NCBI GenBank assembly: GCA_050943535.1
Contig: JBMNPJ010000011.1
Coordinates: 28,029 to 92,028 of the forward strand
Length of the DNA stretch: 64,000 nt
Direction of reading: 5' to 3'
Source of the DNA: Massiliimalia sp050943535
Lineage (GTDB): Bacteria > Bacillota > Clostridia > Oscillospirales > Ruminococcaceae
In this document: piece after piece, positions 41,526 to 50,692 of the stretch
Position numbering within the stretch: position 1 is the first letter of the stretch
How the letters are laid out: each line of letters starts with the position of its first letter
The notes under the pieces: generated by a model
Seen by the model: only the letters and a program-made list of their open reading frames with translations
What the model was told of the DNA's origin: nothing
The model's database searches: none
Program-made: the position numbers and the translations under genes

Positions 41526-43298
41526 TCACTCAATGGAAGGATGCGCCTTTTGGCGTCCCTTCCGCTGTCTGAAATTTTCTATCTCATCCAAAGACAATTC
41601 TTGAATGTCTTTGGCTTTTAAACTATTCTTATGTGCTAAAAGCACGTCAATATAATCATCAACCACCGGTTTTGTCAGTGCTTTCTCGCTGTTTTTTGCC
41701 AATATCTTTGAAATATCGGCATTTTCTTCCGGTGTAAACAACGGGGCAATCATTCCCAGCTGAATCTCCTGGCTTTCTTTTATCTTGTCCGCAATTGCGC
41801 TGAATACACGCCGGTTAAAGTCGGTGGGGAAGTCCTGTTCGCTGATTTTTGACAAAACATAGGACAGTTCTTCCGGATGGCGGAATACAAAAGCCAGAAT
41901 CCCTTCTTCTGCCAGCGCTTCCCGCAGCATTTGGGATTTTTGGGGATTAATTCGGTCCTGCAAAACTGCCTTGTTGGTTTGAATGTCGTTCCATTCTTCC
42001 CGTTCTTTTTTTCGCTGTTTTCTGCGGATGGCGGAATTCACTTGCGTGAGAATGTTCTCTGCCTGTACAGACAGTTCCTTTGCTACAATTCCAGCATAGA
42101 TTTCCCGTTCTAGGGGATTTTCCACAGAACTGAGAATACTCACTGCCCGGCGGATATATTCCAGCTTTCCGTTGGTGTCGTTCAGGTCACAGGCAGATTT
42201 TGCTTTGGAAAGTTCAAATTCCACCACATTTCCTGCATTTTCCAGCAGTATTTCAAATCGGCGCGCACCGAATTTTTTAATAAACTCGTCCGGATCCTTG
42301 GCACCTTCGATTTTTAAAGTTTTGGCTGCCAGCCCCACTTCTGACAAAAGATTAATTGCCCGGTGCGTAGCAGTTTGTCCAGCACCGTCAGAGTCATAAG
42401 CGATAATGACTTCTTTGGCATATTTGGACATGAGCCGCGCCTGTTCCGGCGTGAGCGCTGTTCCCAAAGTGGCCACCACATTTTCAAATCCGGCGGCGTT
42501 GATGGAAATCACGTCCATATATCCTTCTGCTAAAATCAGCTGTTGGGATTTTACGTTTTTCGCAAAATTCATGGAAAACAGATTCCGGCTTTTTTTAAAC
42601 ACCAAGGTGTCTGAAGTGTTTAAATATTTGGGTTTGCTGTCGTCCAGCACCCGTCCGCCGAAGGCAATGACATTGCCCCGCAGGTCAATGACCGGAAACA
42701 TCACACGGTTGCGGAAAAAATCATAGTAACTGCCGTTTCGCCCTTTTACTGCAACCTTGGCAGCTTCCATTTCTTCCAAGCGAAATCCCTTTTCTTTCAG
42801 ATGCCGGATTAAGGAATCCCATCCCGGAGGGGCAAACCCCAGCCCATATTTTACAATGGTTTTGTTTTCCATCTGCCGGCTTTTGAGATAGGCCAGCCCA
42901 GGGCGCCCGATAGGACTTTTTAAGCAGTCGTGATAATAGTGGGCGGCGGCTCGGTTAATCTCCAAAATCCGAGCTTTCATCTGCCCGGTTCGGTCTCCTT
43001 CACCGTCAGAGGGGACTTCCAGTCCTACCCGTCGGGCAAGAAACTGAATGGCTTCCACATAATCCAGATTTTCAATTTTTCGGATAAAACTGATTACGTC
43101 TCCGCCTGCGCCGCACCCAAAACAGTAAAAGGATTGGGTATCTCCGTATACCACCATGGAAGGGGTTTTTTCAGAATGGAAAGGGCACAGTCCTTTTCTG
43201 TTTTTTCCTTCTCGTTTGAGCACTACATAACTGGAGATAATGTCCTCAATATCGCATTGGTTTAACAGCTGCTGAATAAAACTTTGGGGAATGGACAT
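41526..43298 (-). CDS. dnaG: DNA primase
   Basis: A 590-residue primase that makes RNA primers at the replication fork. The N-terminal zinc-binding domain has Cys38, His41, Cys59 and Cys62 (LCPFHSEKTPS, YCFGCGAGGD). The catalytic core shows RVMFPVIDLRGNVIAFGGR and the TOPRIM acidic motifs ILAEGYMDVI and IIAYDSDGAGQ. A C-terminal helicase-binding region of about 170 residues follows. It lies between dgt (23 bases upstream) and rpoD (18 bases downstream), all co-oriented. Confidence 0.97.
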   Translation of the reverse strand: MSIPQSFIQQLLNQCDIEDIISSYVVLKREGKNRKGLCPFHSEKTPSMVVYGDTQSFYCFGCGAGGDVISFIRKIENLDYVEAIQFLARRVGLEVPSDGEGDRTGQMKARILEINRAAAHYYHDCLKSPIGRPGLAYLKSRQMENKTIVKYGLGFAPPGWDSLIRHLKEKGFRLEEMEAAKVAVKGRNGSYYDFFRNRVMFPVIDLRGNVIAFGGRVLDDSKPKYLNTSDTLVFKKSRNLFSMNFAKNVKSQQLILAEGYMDVISINAAGFENVVATLGTALTPEQARLMSKYAKEVIIAYDSDGAGQTATHRAINLLSEVGLAAKTLKIEGAKDPDEFIKKFGARRFEILLENAGNVVEFELSKAKSACDLNDTNGKLEYIRRAVSILSSVENPLEREIYAGIVAKELSVQAENILTQVNSAIRRKQRKKEREEWNDIQTNKAVLQDRINPQKSQMLREALAEEGILAFVFRHPEELSYVLSKISEQDFPTDFNRRVFSAIADKIKESQEIQLGMIAPLFTPEENADISKILAKNSEKALTKPVVDDYIDVLLAHKNSLKAKDIQELSLDEIENFRQRKGRQKAHPSIE

Positions 43299-43321
43299 TG
43301 GAAAACCTCCTGTTTGCAGAT

Positions 43322-44332
43322 TTATGGGTGTGGGGGAGATAAAAAGGTGCGGGGAATATAAATTTGCTGATAAAGATCCACCGCATAGCCATCGGTCATG
43401 CTGGCAACACAGTCTGCCGCAGCCCGGTCAATTCCTTCTTTTTCTAAAATATGATGGTAAAGGGGCGGCAGCTTTTCCGGATGAGTTTTAAAATATTCAT
43501 ACAGGCATTCTACCACATGAGCTGCCCGTTGATTTTCGGTATTGGCAGGGGGAACATGATAAACTGCCTCAAACATAAATTTGCGCAGATCCCCGTGAGC
43601 CTTTTCAACTTCCGGATCCATAAGAATTTTATTTTTCCCAAAACTGCAGGAAATAATCGACTGCAGAATGGTGGTAATTCTTTCACTTTTCGTATGTCCC
43701 AATATGTAAATACAGTCGTAGGGCAGTTCCTTTTCCTGTAAAACTCCCGCACGCACTGCATCTTCAATATCGTGGTTGACATAAGCGATTTTATCGGAAT
43801 ATTCTACAATTTTGCCTTCCAGTGTCATGGCATCAGCACATCCGGTACAATGGCAGGCAATTCCGTTTTTCACTTCATAGGTAAGGTTTAATCCTTTGCC
43901 GTTTCGCTCCAGCTGATCTACTACCCGGACACTTTGCAGATTATGGCGAAAAGGAAAAGGCGTCACCTGATCCAGCGCGTGTTCTCCTGCATGTCCAAAA
44001 GGGGTGTGACCTAAATCGTGTCCCAGGGCAATGGCTTCGGTTAAGTCTTCGTTGAGCCGCAAAGCACGGGCAATGGTTCTGGCAATTTGGGAGACTTCCA
44101 GCGTATGGGTCAAGCGAGTGCGGTAGTGATCTCCCTGAGGTGCCAAAAACACCTGAGTCTTTTGCTTGAGACGGCGGAAAGCGCTGCTGTGAATAATTCT
44201 GTCCCGATCCCGGGCAAAGTCAGTGCGGATCGGGCAGGGGGATTCTGGTTTAATTCTTCCTCTGGTTTCTGCGGAAAGGGCGGCATACTCGGAAAGAATA
44301 CGCCGTTCCAGCTGTTCGGAATATTCTCTCAT
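43322..44332 (-). CDS. dgt: Deoxyguanosinetriphosphate triphosphohydrolase-like protein
   Basis: A 336-residue HD-domain dNTPase that releases triphosphate from deoxynucleotides. The metal ligands are His and His-Asp in RTRLTHTLEVSQIA and GHDLGHTPFGHAGE (about 60-115), with the third aspartate in EYSDKIAYVNHDIEDA. The length suits the shorter Gram-positive Dgt type. It heads the dgt-dnaG-rpoD run, which is a frequent arrangement in Clostridia. The start at 44332 follows GGGAGGAAT. Confidence 0.93.
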   Translation of the reverse strand: MREYSEQLERRILSEYAALSAETRGRIKPESPCPIRTDFARDRDRIIHSSAFRRLKQKTQVFLAPQGDHYRTRLTHTLEVSQIARTIARALRLNEDLTEAIALGHDLGHTPFGHAGEHALDQVTPFPFRHNLQSVRVVDQLERNGKGLNLTYEVKNGIACHCTGCADAMTLEGKIVEYSDKIAYVNHDIEDAVRAGVLQEKELPYDCIYILGHTKSERITTILQSIISCSFGKNKILMDPEVEKAHGDLRKFMFEAVYHVPPANTENQRAAHVVECLYEYFKTHPEKLPPLYHHILEKEGIDRAAADCVASMTDGYAVDLYQQIYIPRTFLSPPHP

Positions 44333-44413
44333 GATAAATTCCTCCCTGCGGCGACAGTTTTCAATTATTATATACAGATAAACTGATGAAAATCCTGCTT
44401 TTTATTCATAAAA

Positions 44414-45049
44414 TCAAAGCATATTCTCATATTTCTCTAAAATTTCAACGGCATTTACTTTTCCGTTTGTTAATTCTATCAATGCTTTTTGAAATGCTTC
44501 TGCCCGATCTCCTCGAATCAGCAGATCCATGGTAACGAACTCTCCGAAGTCAGAGGATTCTACCCGAATATTGTAGTCGGGAAGGATATAGCTGATTTTT
44601 CCGTACAGGGTATAGTCAAATTGAAGGCGAAGCAGCTTGCAGATACACATATTCAGGATTTGGGCGGCATCTACTGCGATTTTTGAGGTGTGAGAATAGG
44701 CGCGAACCAGTCCGCCGGCTCCCAGCATAATACCGCCGAAATATCGGGTGGCTACTACACAGACGTCGGTTAATCCTTCTTTTTCCAAAACATCCAAAAC
44801 AGGATGTCCCGCCGTGCCTTGTGGCTCGCCGTCATCAGAGGAACGCTTGATCTCACTGCTTCCAGGCTGGCGGATAATATAGGCAAATACATTGTGTGTA
44901 GCGTCCCAGTACTGTTTGCGCTTTTCTTCAATAAATCGCAGCGCTTCTTCCTCAGAAGAACAGGGTTGGATAGACCCAATAAATCGGGATTTTCGCTCAA
45001 TAAATTCGTCCTCCGCATAGGCTGCGATGGTTTTGTATTGCTGTTCCAT
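44414..45049 (-). CDS. YigZ/IMPACT family protein
   Basis: A 211-residue protein of the UPF0029/IMPACT family. The N-terminal domain has KSRFIGSIQPC, THNVFAYI, SSDDGEPQGTAGHP and VVATRYFGGIMLGAGGLVRA, which make up the family signature. The C-terminal ferredoxin-like DUF1949 domain ends the protein. Bacterial members are of uncertain function. GGGAGGATC places the start at 45049; the longer frame to 45148 crosses a palindrome and has no ribosome site. Confidence 0.93.
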   Translation of the reverse strand: MEQQYKTIAAYAEDEFIERKSRFIGSIQPCSSEEEALRFIEEKRKQYWDATHNVFAYIIRQPGSSEIKRSSDDGEPQGTAGHPVLDVLEKEGLTDVCVVATRYFGGIMLGAGGLVRAYSHTSKIAVDAAQILNMCICKLLRLQFDYTLYGKISYILPDYNIRVESSDFGEFVTMDLLIRGDRAEAFQKALIELTNGKVNAVEILEKYENML

Positions 45050-45101
45050 GGTGGTTGATCCTCCCGTTTTTATGTTTGTGGAAATTTCTCCATAAACTTT
45101 T

Positions 45102-45128
45102 AGGCGATGCGGAATTTCCGCATCGCCT
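45102..45128 (-). terminator. Palindromic hairpin between rpmE and yigZ-type gene
   Basis: AGGCGATGCGGAA pairs with TTCCGCATCGCCT (13 bp, one-base loop). It lies 58 bases after the rpmE stop on the minus strand. The T run is weak. Confidence 0.5.
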
Positions 45129-45186
45129 GATAAAGTTACTTGATTCATTTAACCGTTTCAATGACAAACTATTTTGCCGCGGCAAA

Positions 45187-45387
45187 TTATTTCATACCGA
45201 AACGTTTCTTAAATCTGTCAACACGTCCGCCGGTGTCTACCAGTTTCTGTCTACCAGTAAAGAAAGGATGACATTTAGAACAAACTTCGACTTTCATATC
45301 GCCTTTGGTGGAACGGGTTTTAATTACTTCGCCGCAAGCACAGGTAATTGTGCATTCTTTGTATTCTGGATGAATACCCTGTTTCAT
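45187..45387 (-). CDS. rpmE: 50S ribosomal protein L31, zinc-binding form
   Basis: A 66-residue L31. It keeps the zinc ribbon cysteines CAC (16-18) and CSKC (36-39), so it is the C+ form. The start MKQGIHPEY and the end VDTGGRVDRFKKRFG are canonical. It sits alone with a TATAAT-type element about 70 bases upstream on the minus strand. Confidence 0.97.
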   Translation of the reverse strand: MKQGIHPEYKECTITCACGEVIKTRSTKGDMKVEVCSKCHPFFTGRQKLVDTGGRVDRFKKRFGMK

Positions 45388-45574
45388 TTTCAGTTCACCT
45401 CACAACTCTTACTATAAAAATGATAGATTTTGCCATCATTCATAAGAATGTTCCCATTATAGCATGGGACGATGGGGTAAGAACACCCTCTCGAATACTT
45501 ATCATACCATAAACTTGGACAAAAAGCAAGCAAAATTTTAAAAATCCCAAATTCTTTTTAAGAAACAAAAAACA

Positions 45575-45606
45575 GAAACACTGCTTTACTGTGAAGTCAG
45601 TGTTTC
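45575..45606 (-). terminator. Terminator after ireB
   Basis: Stem GAAACACTG (45575-45583) with CAGTGTTTC (45598-45606). On the minus strand it is followed by a run of T. The rest of the 45388-45689 gap holds only the rpmE promoter region. Confidence 0.7.
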
Positions 45607-45689
45607 CGCCTTTCTCATAAAAACTTTGATTTTAAAAACAGAACATTCTTATTGGAAACAGCCCGTATTAAAACCGGACTGTCATACAA

Positions 45690-45935
45690 TCAATCGGTTA
45701 AATAAGCCTTTACCATAGCCTGCAGTAATTCATCCCGGTCAATGTGACGGATTAAGCTGCGGGCATTGTTGTGAGTGGTAATATAAGTAGGATCTTCTGA
45801 CAAGATATAGCCGACAATCTGATTAATGGGATTGTAGCCTTTCTGACGTAAAGCATCGTATACTGTTGTTAAAATCCGTTTCATTTCTGTTTCTTTTTCG
45901 TCTTTTACAGAAAAAGTCATTGTTTTATCCATCAT
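45690..45935 (-). CDS. ireB: IreB family regulatory phosphoprotein (UPF0297)
   Basis: An 81-residue protein of the UPF0297/IreB family. In Enterococcus, IreB is phosphorylated by the PASTA kinase IreK and affects cephalosporin tolerance. The body LRQKGYNPINQIVGYILSEDPTYITTHNNARSLI is strongly conserved. The threonine near the N-terminus (DKTMTFSV) corresponds to the phosphorylation site. GGGGGAGGT lies eight bases before the first of two ATG codons. The usual neighbours ruvX and alaS are absent here. Confidence 0.95.
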   Translation of the reverse strand: MMDKTMTFSVKDEKETEMKRILTTVYDALRQKGYNPINQIVGYILSEDPTYITTHNNARSLIRHIDRDELLQAMVKAYLTD

Positions 45936-45977
45936 ATCAGGTAACCTCCCCCTACTTTATCAAATGCTAATACTTAT

Positions 45978-46005
45978 ATTATACTGCAATCCTTAGAAAA
46001 TACAA
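45978..46005 (-). promoter_or_regulatory. Promoter of ireB
   Basis: On the minus strand TTGTAT (46005-46000), a 16-base spacer and TATAAT (45983-45978). Confidence 0.6.
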
Positions 46006-46058
46006 GACTTTTAAGGATTTTCTTTGAAAAAACTCATAGATTTTACAAAATTTAGGGT

Positions 46059-47483
46059 TTAATCCCCACTGGACACAGCAGTCCTGGTTTCTTTGGTTTC
46101 ACCGATAATGTTCTTCATCCAGATACCGGAGCGGAGCATTAAAAAGCCCACAATGGCTTTGATAATGTCAGAGAACTGTACGCAGGCATAAATTCCGATA
46201 ACAGGCATTGCGGTATATCGGCACAGGAAAAACGCAATGGGCAGAGGAATAATCCAGGTATAAACACAGTCGAACAGAAATGTGATAAAGGTTTTTCCGC
46301 CGGAGCGCATGGTAAAATAAGTTACATGCACAAAGGAAGAAATCGGCAGAGATAATCCGGCTACAAACAGCAGATTGGTAGTCAGATCTTTTACAGCTTG
46401 TTCCGTATTGTAAATCATCGGAATGAACGGTGCACACAAAATAATCAGGGCACCGATTCCCAAATGAAGTACCACGGTGGCAAAGATCAGCTTATTATCG
46501 GTATCCTTTGCCTTTTTCATGTCGCCGGCACCCAATTGCTGACCGACCAAAATAGCTACCGCATTGCCCATGGCCATCATAATAATGCTGAACAGATTCC
46601 ATACAGTACTGTTAATATTGGTAGCTGCAACGACAGTCAATCCCCGGGTGGAGTAACTTTGGTTGATGATGGTCATTCCTACAGACCACAGTGCTTCGTT
46701 GATCAAAAGGGGAGCAGCGGTAATGGAAACTTTTTTTGCCATATCTCCTGGAATGTGGAAATGGCGGTAAATTTGACGGATAAAAATAAACCGTTCCTGA
46801 TGGCGGTGAGTTGATATTACAATATAAAAGCATTCCACAAAACGAGCCAGTACTGTAGCAATGGCAGCACCTACAACGCCCAGACGAGGGAATCCGAATG
46901 TACCGAAAATCAGAAGGTAGTTGAATACCAGGTTTACTAAAATAGCAATGGTGCTGGCAATCATGGGGGTTACTGTTTCCCCTGTTTCACGAAGGGAACT
47001 AGAATAGCACTGTACAATCATAAAGGGGAACAGTCCGATCAGCGCCACCAGCATATAGTTTTTTGCCAATTCCAGAGTCATCTGCAAATCTCCGCCGGAA
47101 TCTCCTTCAGAAAGGAACAGGGAAATAAGCGGATCTCCCCAGAAAAGGAACACTGCAATGGCAAGGATGGTAGCGCCTACGCCGAATACCAGCTTAAAGC
47201 GCAGGATATTCCGAACCCCTTTGTGGTCTCCAACGCCAAAAAACTGTGCGCCGAAAATAGAGGCTCCAGAAACTCCACCGAAAATCGCCAGATTGAATAC
47301 GAAAATCAGCTGATTGACAATGGCAACTCCGGACATGGATTCTGTACCCAGACGCCCTACCATAACATTGTCCAATAAGCTTACAAAATTGGTAATTCCC
47401 TGCTGAACAATCAGAGGAATTACCAGAGTAATCAAATTCCGGTAAAAGTTTTTATCCCCAATAAATTTTGAGCGAAAACTCAT
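46059..47483 (-). CDS. MATE family efflux transporter
   Basis: A 474-residue cation-coupled exporter with about 12 helices. The family elements are LDNVMVGRLGTESMSGVAIV in the first half and GMTIINQSYSTRGLTVVAAT in the second. It is longer and diverged from the MATE protein at 8376-9752. It stands alone on the minus strand between ireB and the repeat-rich gap. The substrate is unknown. Confidence 0.93.
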   Translation of the reverse strand: MSFRSKFIGDKNFYRNLITLVIPLIVQQGITNFVSLLDNVMVGRLGTESMSGVAIVNQLIFVFNLAIFGGVSGASIFGAQFFGVGDHKGVRNILRFKLVFGVGATILAIAVFLFWGDPLISLFLSEGDSGGDLQMTLELAKNYMLVALIGLFPFMIVQCYSSSLRETGETVTPMIASTIAILVNLVFNYLLIFGTFGFPRLGVVGAAIATVLARFVECFYIVISTHRHQERFIFIRQIYRHFHIPGDMAKKVSITAAPLLINEALWSVGMTIINQSYSTRGLTVVAATNINSTVWNLFSIIMMAMGNAVAILVGQQLGAGDMKKAKDTDNKLIFATVVLHLGIGALIILCAPFIPMIYNTEQAVKDLTTNLLFVAGLSLPISSFVHVTYFTMRSGGKTFITFLFDCVYTWIIPLPIAFFLCRYTAMPVIGIYACVQFSDIIKAIVGFLMLRSGIWMKNIIGETKETRTAVSSGD

Positions 47484-47835
47484 GTTGTCAACTCCTTTTT
47501 TGTTTATTGCTTGCGTTATACTTTAAAATAGGGACATTAATTTAATGTTATACTGAGGTTGAGGAGAAAGGCAAGAGATTTGTAAGAAATTGAAAAAAAT
47601 TCAGCGTATTGCGAAAAGAATCAGAAAGAGTATTGTGAATTTCGCTTGTCTCTGGCAAGGCAGGGATTTTCTCGATGTTTTCGCAAAACGGGTTGATTTT
47701 TAGATAACTGACAGAACATGAACGTAGTGTTAGTAGGTGCGGCAGCTTGCCGGCAAATGAAAAGGTCCACCGGACACAGACTGTAGAAAAAGGTAATGTA
47801 AACTGAAACATTAGTATTACAGCAGACTCTTTGGA

Positions 47836-48150
47836 ACGATTAGCGCCGCAGCGCTTTCCACCAATAGCTGTTTTTCTCAAATGTGCAAACTGTACCTAGG
47901 GTGTCCAGAGGGGCAGGCCGACTAACTATATATTTCCGGAGGACGCCCCTCTGGTAGCCTTTTCTTTGTAGTTATCCTTTGGATAACTATTTTCTTCTTG
48001 GCCATCAAAAGAAATGGTGCAGGTATGGGCTGCATAAGCCCATATGAAAAAATAAAAATTTGTCTCCGACGGCTTAAGGGACGAACGTCCCTTAAGAATC
48101 CCAAAAAGATAAAAATTTGTGTAATTTTTTCTTGTAATACACTTTATCGA
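47836..48150 (-). repeat. Structured intergenic repeat, copy E (inverted)
   Basis: On the minus strand it starts TTGTCGATAAAGTG, as does the outer edge of copy B. It lacks the CCAGGGG head hairpin and continues with CTTAAGGG/CCCTTAAG, CACCATTTCTTTTG, AGTTATCC-AAA-GGATAACT and CAGAGGGGCG...GCCCCTCTGG, ending GCGCTGCGGCGC. The remaining 47484-47835 holds no gene that I can support. Confidence 0.75.
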
Positions 48151-48155
48151 CAAAC

Positions 48156-48193
48156 TGAAAGGTCCACCGGACATTGTCCGGTGGACCTTTTCA
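48156..48193 (-). terminator. Terminator-like hairpin after pheT
   Basis: AAAGGTCCACCGGAC pairs perfectly with GTCCGGTGGACCTTT across a 3-base loop, about 70 bases after the pheT stop. A single arm of it (GGTCCACCGGACA) recurs at 47762. Confidence 0.65.
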
Positions 48194-48262
48194 AAATCAT
48201 AGGAATCAATTTAAGCGAAATTGCTAAGACACTGCTCAACAATTTCTTTCATCAATAGGAAA

Positions 48263-50641
48263 TTACTGACGAAGTACTACGCCGATTTTTTCCAGTTGTT
48301 TGAGAACCCGTTTGATTGCTCCGTCTGCTTCTTCATCAGTAAGAGTGCCTTTGTCAGAACGCATGATCAAGGAGTAAGCAACAGATTTTTTATCTGCACC
48401 CAGCTGTTCGCTGCGGTATACGTCAAACAGTTCTACTTTTTCCAGAATCGCGCCTACTGCGTTTTTGATTACCTTTTCGATATTGCCGATTGGCAGATCG
48501 TTGTCGCATACCAGACTCAGGTCACGGGTAGATGCCGGATATTTTGGCAGCGGCTGGTAGGTTTTTTCTGTATTAGCCAGTTCCATCAGGGTAGCTACAT
48601 CCAGTTTTGCCAAATAAACTTTGGTGCCTACGCTGTAGTTTTCGCATACTTTTGGATGAATTTCACCCAGGACACCGATTTCTTTGCCGTCTTTGGAAAG
48701 TACTGCACAGCGGCCAGGATGGAAGGTAGGATTGCTGTCGCAAGGAGCAATTTCTACATCATAAACACAGATGCGATCTAACAGAGTGTCTACCATACCT
48801 TTCAGGGTATAGAAATCAGCGTTGTTGCCGTACAGGCTTACAGTCAGCTGACGGTTTTCATCCGGCAGATTCTGTCCTTCTACTGGAATATATTCATTTC
48901 CAATTTCATAAGCCCAGAAGTACGGGTTCCGGTTGTTGTAGTTTTTAGAAACAATTTCCATCATGGAAGGAATGGTTGTGGTACGCATAATGCTGGTGTC
49001 TTCACCCAATGGGTTGGAGATGACTACAGAGTTGCGCAGGCTGGAATCTTTCGGCAGCAGGATGTTGTCATAGTATTTGGGGCTGATGAAAGAATAGGTC
49101 ATGATTTCATAGCATCCCAAAGACAGCATGGTCTGGTTGATGCTGCGTTCAAACTTCTGTTCTGGAGTGATAATCCCACGGGAAATACCAGTAGGTGCTG
49201 TGGTAGGAATGTTGTTGTAACCGTACAGACGGGCAACTTCTTCCGCAACGTCTGCTTTGTGTTCAATATCAATCCGGAAAGAAGGAACGGTAATCACGTC
49301 GTTTTCAATGGTAAAGCCCAAAGAAGTCAGGTAACCTTCCATCTGTTCTCTGGAGATTTCGATTCCCAGGAATTTGTTGATCCAGTCAGGAGTAAAGGCA
49401 ACGGTTTTTGGAGTCTTGCAGGAATTGTCCACATCAATCACACCGTCTACCACTTCGCCGGCACCCAGCATTTCTACCAGCTGGCAGGCACGCAGAACAC
49501 AATCCATGGTGCTGTCAGCGGAGATTCCTTTTTCATAACGGGAAGAAGCGTCAGTACGCATACCCAGTTTTTTAGCGGTCAAACGAACGCTTGGACCGTT
49601 AAAATTAGCAGATTCAAATACAACAGTGTTGGTGTCATCCATAATACCACTGTATTCGCCGCCCATAACACCAGCTACTGCAACCGGTTTCTTTTCGTCG
49701 GCAATAACCAGCATTTCTTCAGAGAAGGTGCGGTCGATTCCGTCCAAAGTCATCATGGTTTCTCCAGCTTTGGCATTGCGGACGATAATGTGGTTGCCTT
49801 CTACATATTTTAAGTCAAATGCGTGCATTGGCTGACCGTATTCCAGCATGACATAGTTTGTAATGTCAACCAGATTGTTAATAGGACGAACACCGCTGGC
49901 ACGGAGACGTTCCCGCATCCATCTTGGAGAAGGTCCAATTTTTACATTTTTTACGATCTTTGCAGTATAACGAGGACAAAGCTCTGGGTTTTCCACGTCT
50001 ACTTTCAGATAGTTGTGAATATCATCACCGCAGCCTTTTACCACTGGCTTTTCCACATGGAGAGGAACATGGTAAGTTGCAGCAGTTTCTCTTGCCAGAC
50101 CGATCACAGACATACAGTCAGGACGGTTGGAAGTAATTTCAAATTCTACGCTGGTATCATTGAGACCGATGGCAGACTGAATATCCTGTCCAGGAGTGCA
50201 GTCTTCTTCAATCAGGAAAATACCGTCTTCGATTGCATAAGGGAAGTCATGAGCAGTCAGGCCCAATTCACCCAAAGAACACATCATCCCATTGCTGACA
50301 ACGCCTCTGAGTTTGCCTTTTTTGATTTTTTTGCCTCCTGGCAGAACTGCACCGTCCAAGCAAACTGGAACCAGTGCGCCCACTACAACGTTGGTAGCGC
50401 CGGTTACAATCTGAACCGGTTCAGCCTGTCCTACATCCAGCTGGCAGACAACCAGTTTGTCCGCATCCGGATGTTTTTCAATAGAGAGCACTTTGCCCAC
50501 TACCACATTTTCAATTTCGCTGCCTTCTATTTCATAACCTTCTACCTTGGAACCGGACATGGTCAGATCCTCGGAGAACTGTTTTGGTGTCACATTTTGG
50601 ATGTCCACATAATCGGACAGCCATCTCATAGATAAATTCAT
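48263..50641 (-). CDS. pheT: Phenylalanyl-tRNA synthetase beta subunit
   Basis: A 792-residue PheT, the tRNA-binding and editing partner in the alpha2-beta2 enzyme. Domains in order: an EMAP-like tRNA-binding fold (about 40-150), B3/B4 editing domain (about 210-370), B5 domain (about 400-470), the catalytic-like core, and a C-terminal FDX-ACB anticodon-binding domain starting near PKYPASTRDLSL (about 700). Full length. It follows pheS by 51 bases and is under the same T-box. Confidence 0.97.
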   Translation of the reverse strand: MNLSMRWLSDYVDIQNVTPKQFSEDLTMSGSKVEGYEIEGSEIENVVVGKVLSIEKHPDADKLVVCQLDVGQAEPVQIVTGATNVVVGALVPVCLDGAVLPGGKKIKKGKLRGVVSNGMMCSLGELGLTAHDFPYAIEDGIFLIEEDCTPGQDIQSAIGLNDTSVEFEITSNRPDCMSVIGLARETAATYHVPLHVEKPVVKGCGDDIHNYLKVDVENPELCPRYTAKIVKNVKIGPSPRWMRERLRASGVRPINNLVDITNYVMLEYGQPMHAFDLKYVEGNHIIVRNAKAGETMMTLDGIDRTFSEEMLVIADEKKPVAVAGVMGGEYSGIMDDTNTVVFESANFNGPSVRLTAKKLGMRTDASSRYEKGISADSTMDCVLRACQLVEMLGAGEVVDGVIDVDNSCKTPKTVAFTPDWINKFLGIEISREQMEGYLTSLGFTIENDVITVPSFRIDIEHKADVAEEVARLYGYNNIPTTAPTGISRGIITPEQKFERSINQTMLSLGCYEIMTYSFISPKYYDNILLPKDSSLRNSVVISNPLGEDTSIMRTTTIPSMMEIVSKNYNNRNPYFWAYEIGNEYIPVEGQNLPDENRQLTVSLYGNNADFYTLKGMVDTLLDRICVYDVEIAPCDSNPTFHPGRCAVLSKDGKEIGVLGEIHPKVCENYSVGTKVYLAKLDVATLMELANTEKTYQPLPKYPASTRDLSLVCDNDLPIGNIEKVIKNAVGAILEKVELFDVYRSEQLGADKKSVAYSLIMRSDKGTLTDEEADGAIKRVLKQLEKIGVVLRQ

Positions 50642-50692
50642 GAATAAAACCTCCGCTTTTTATGATATTGCCCCTGGCATTTTGCCTTTGGC

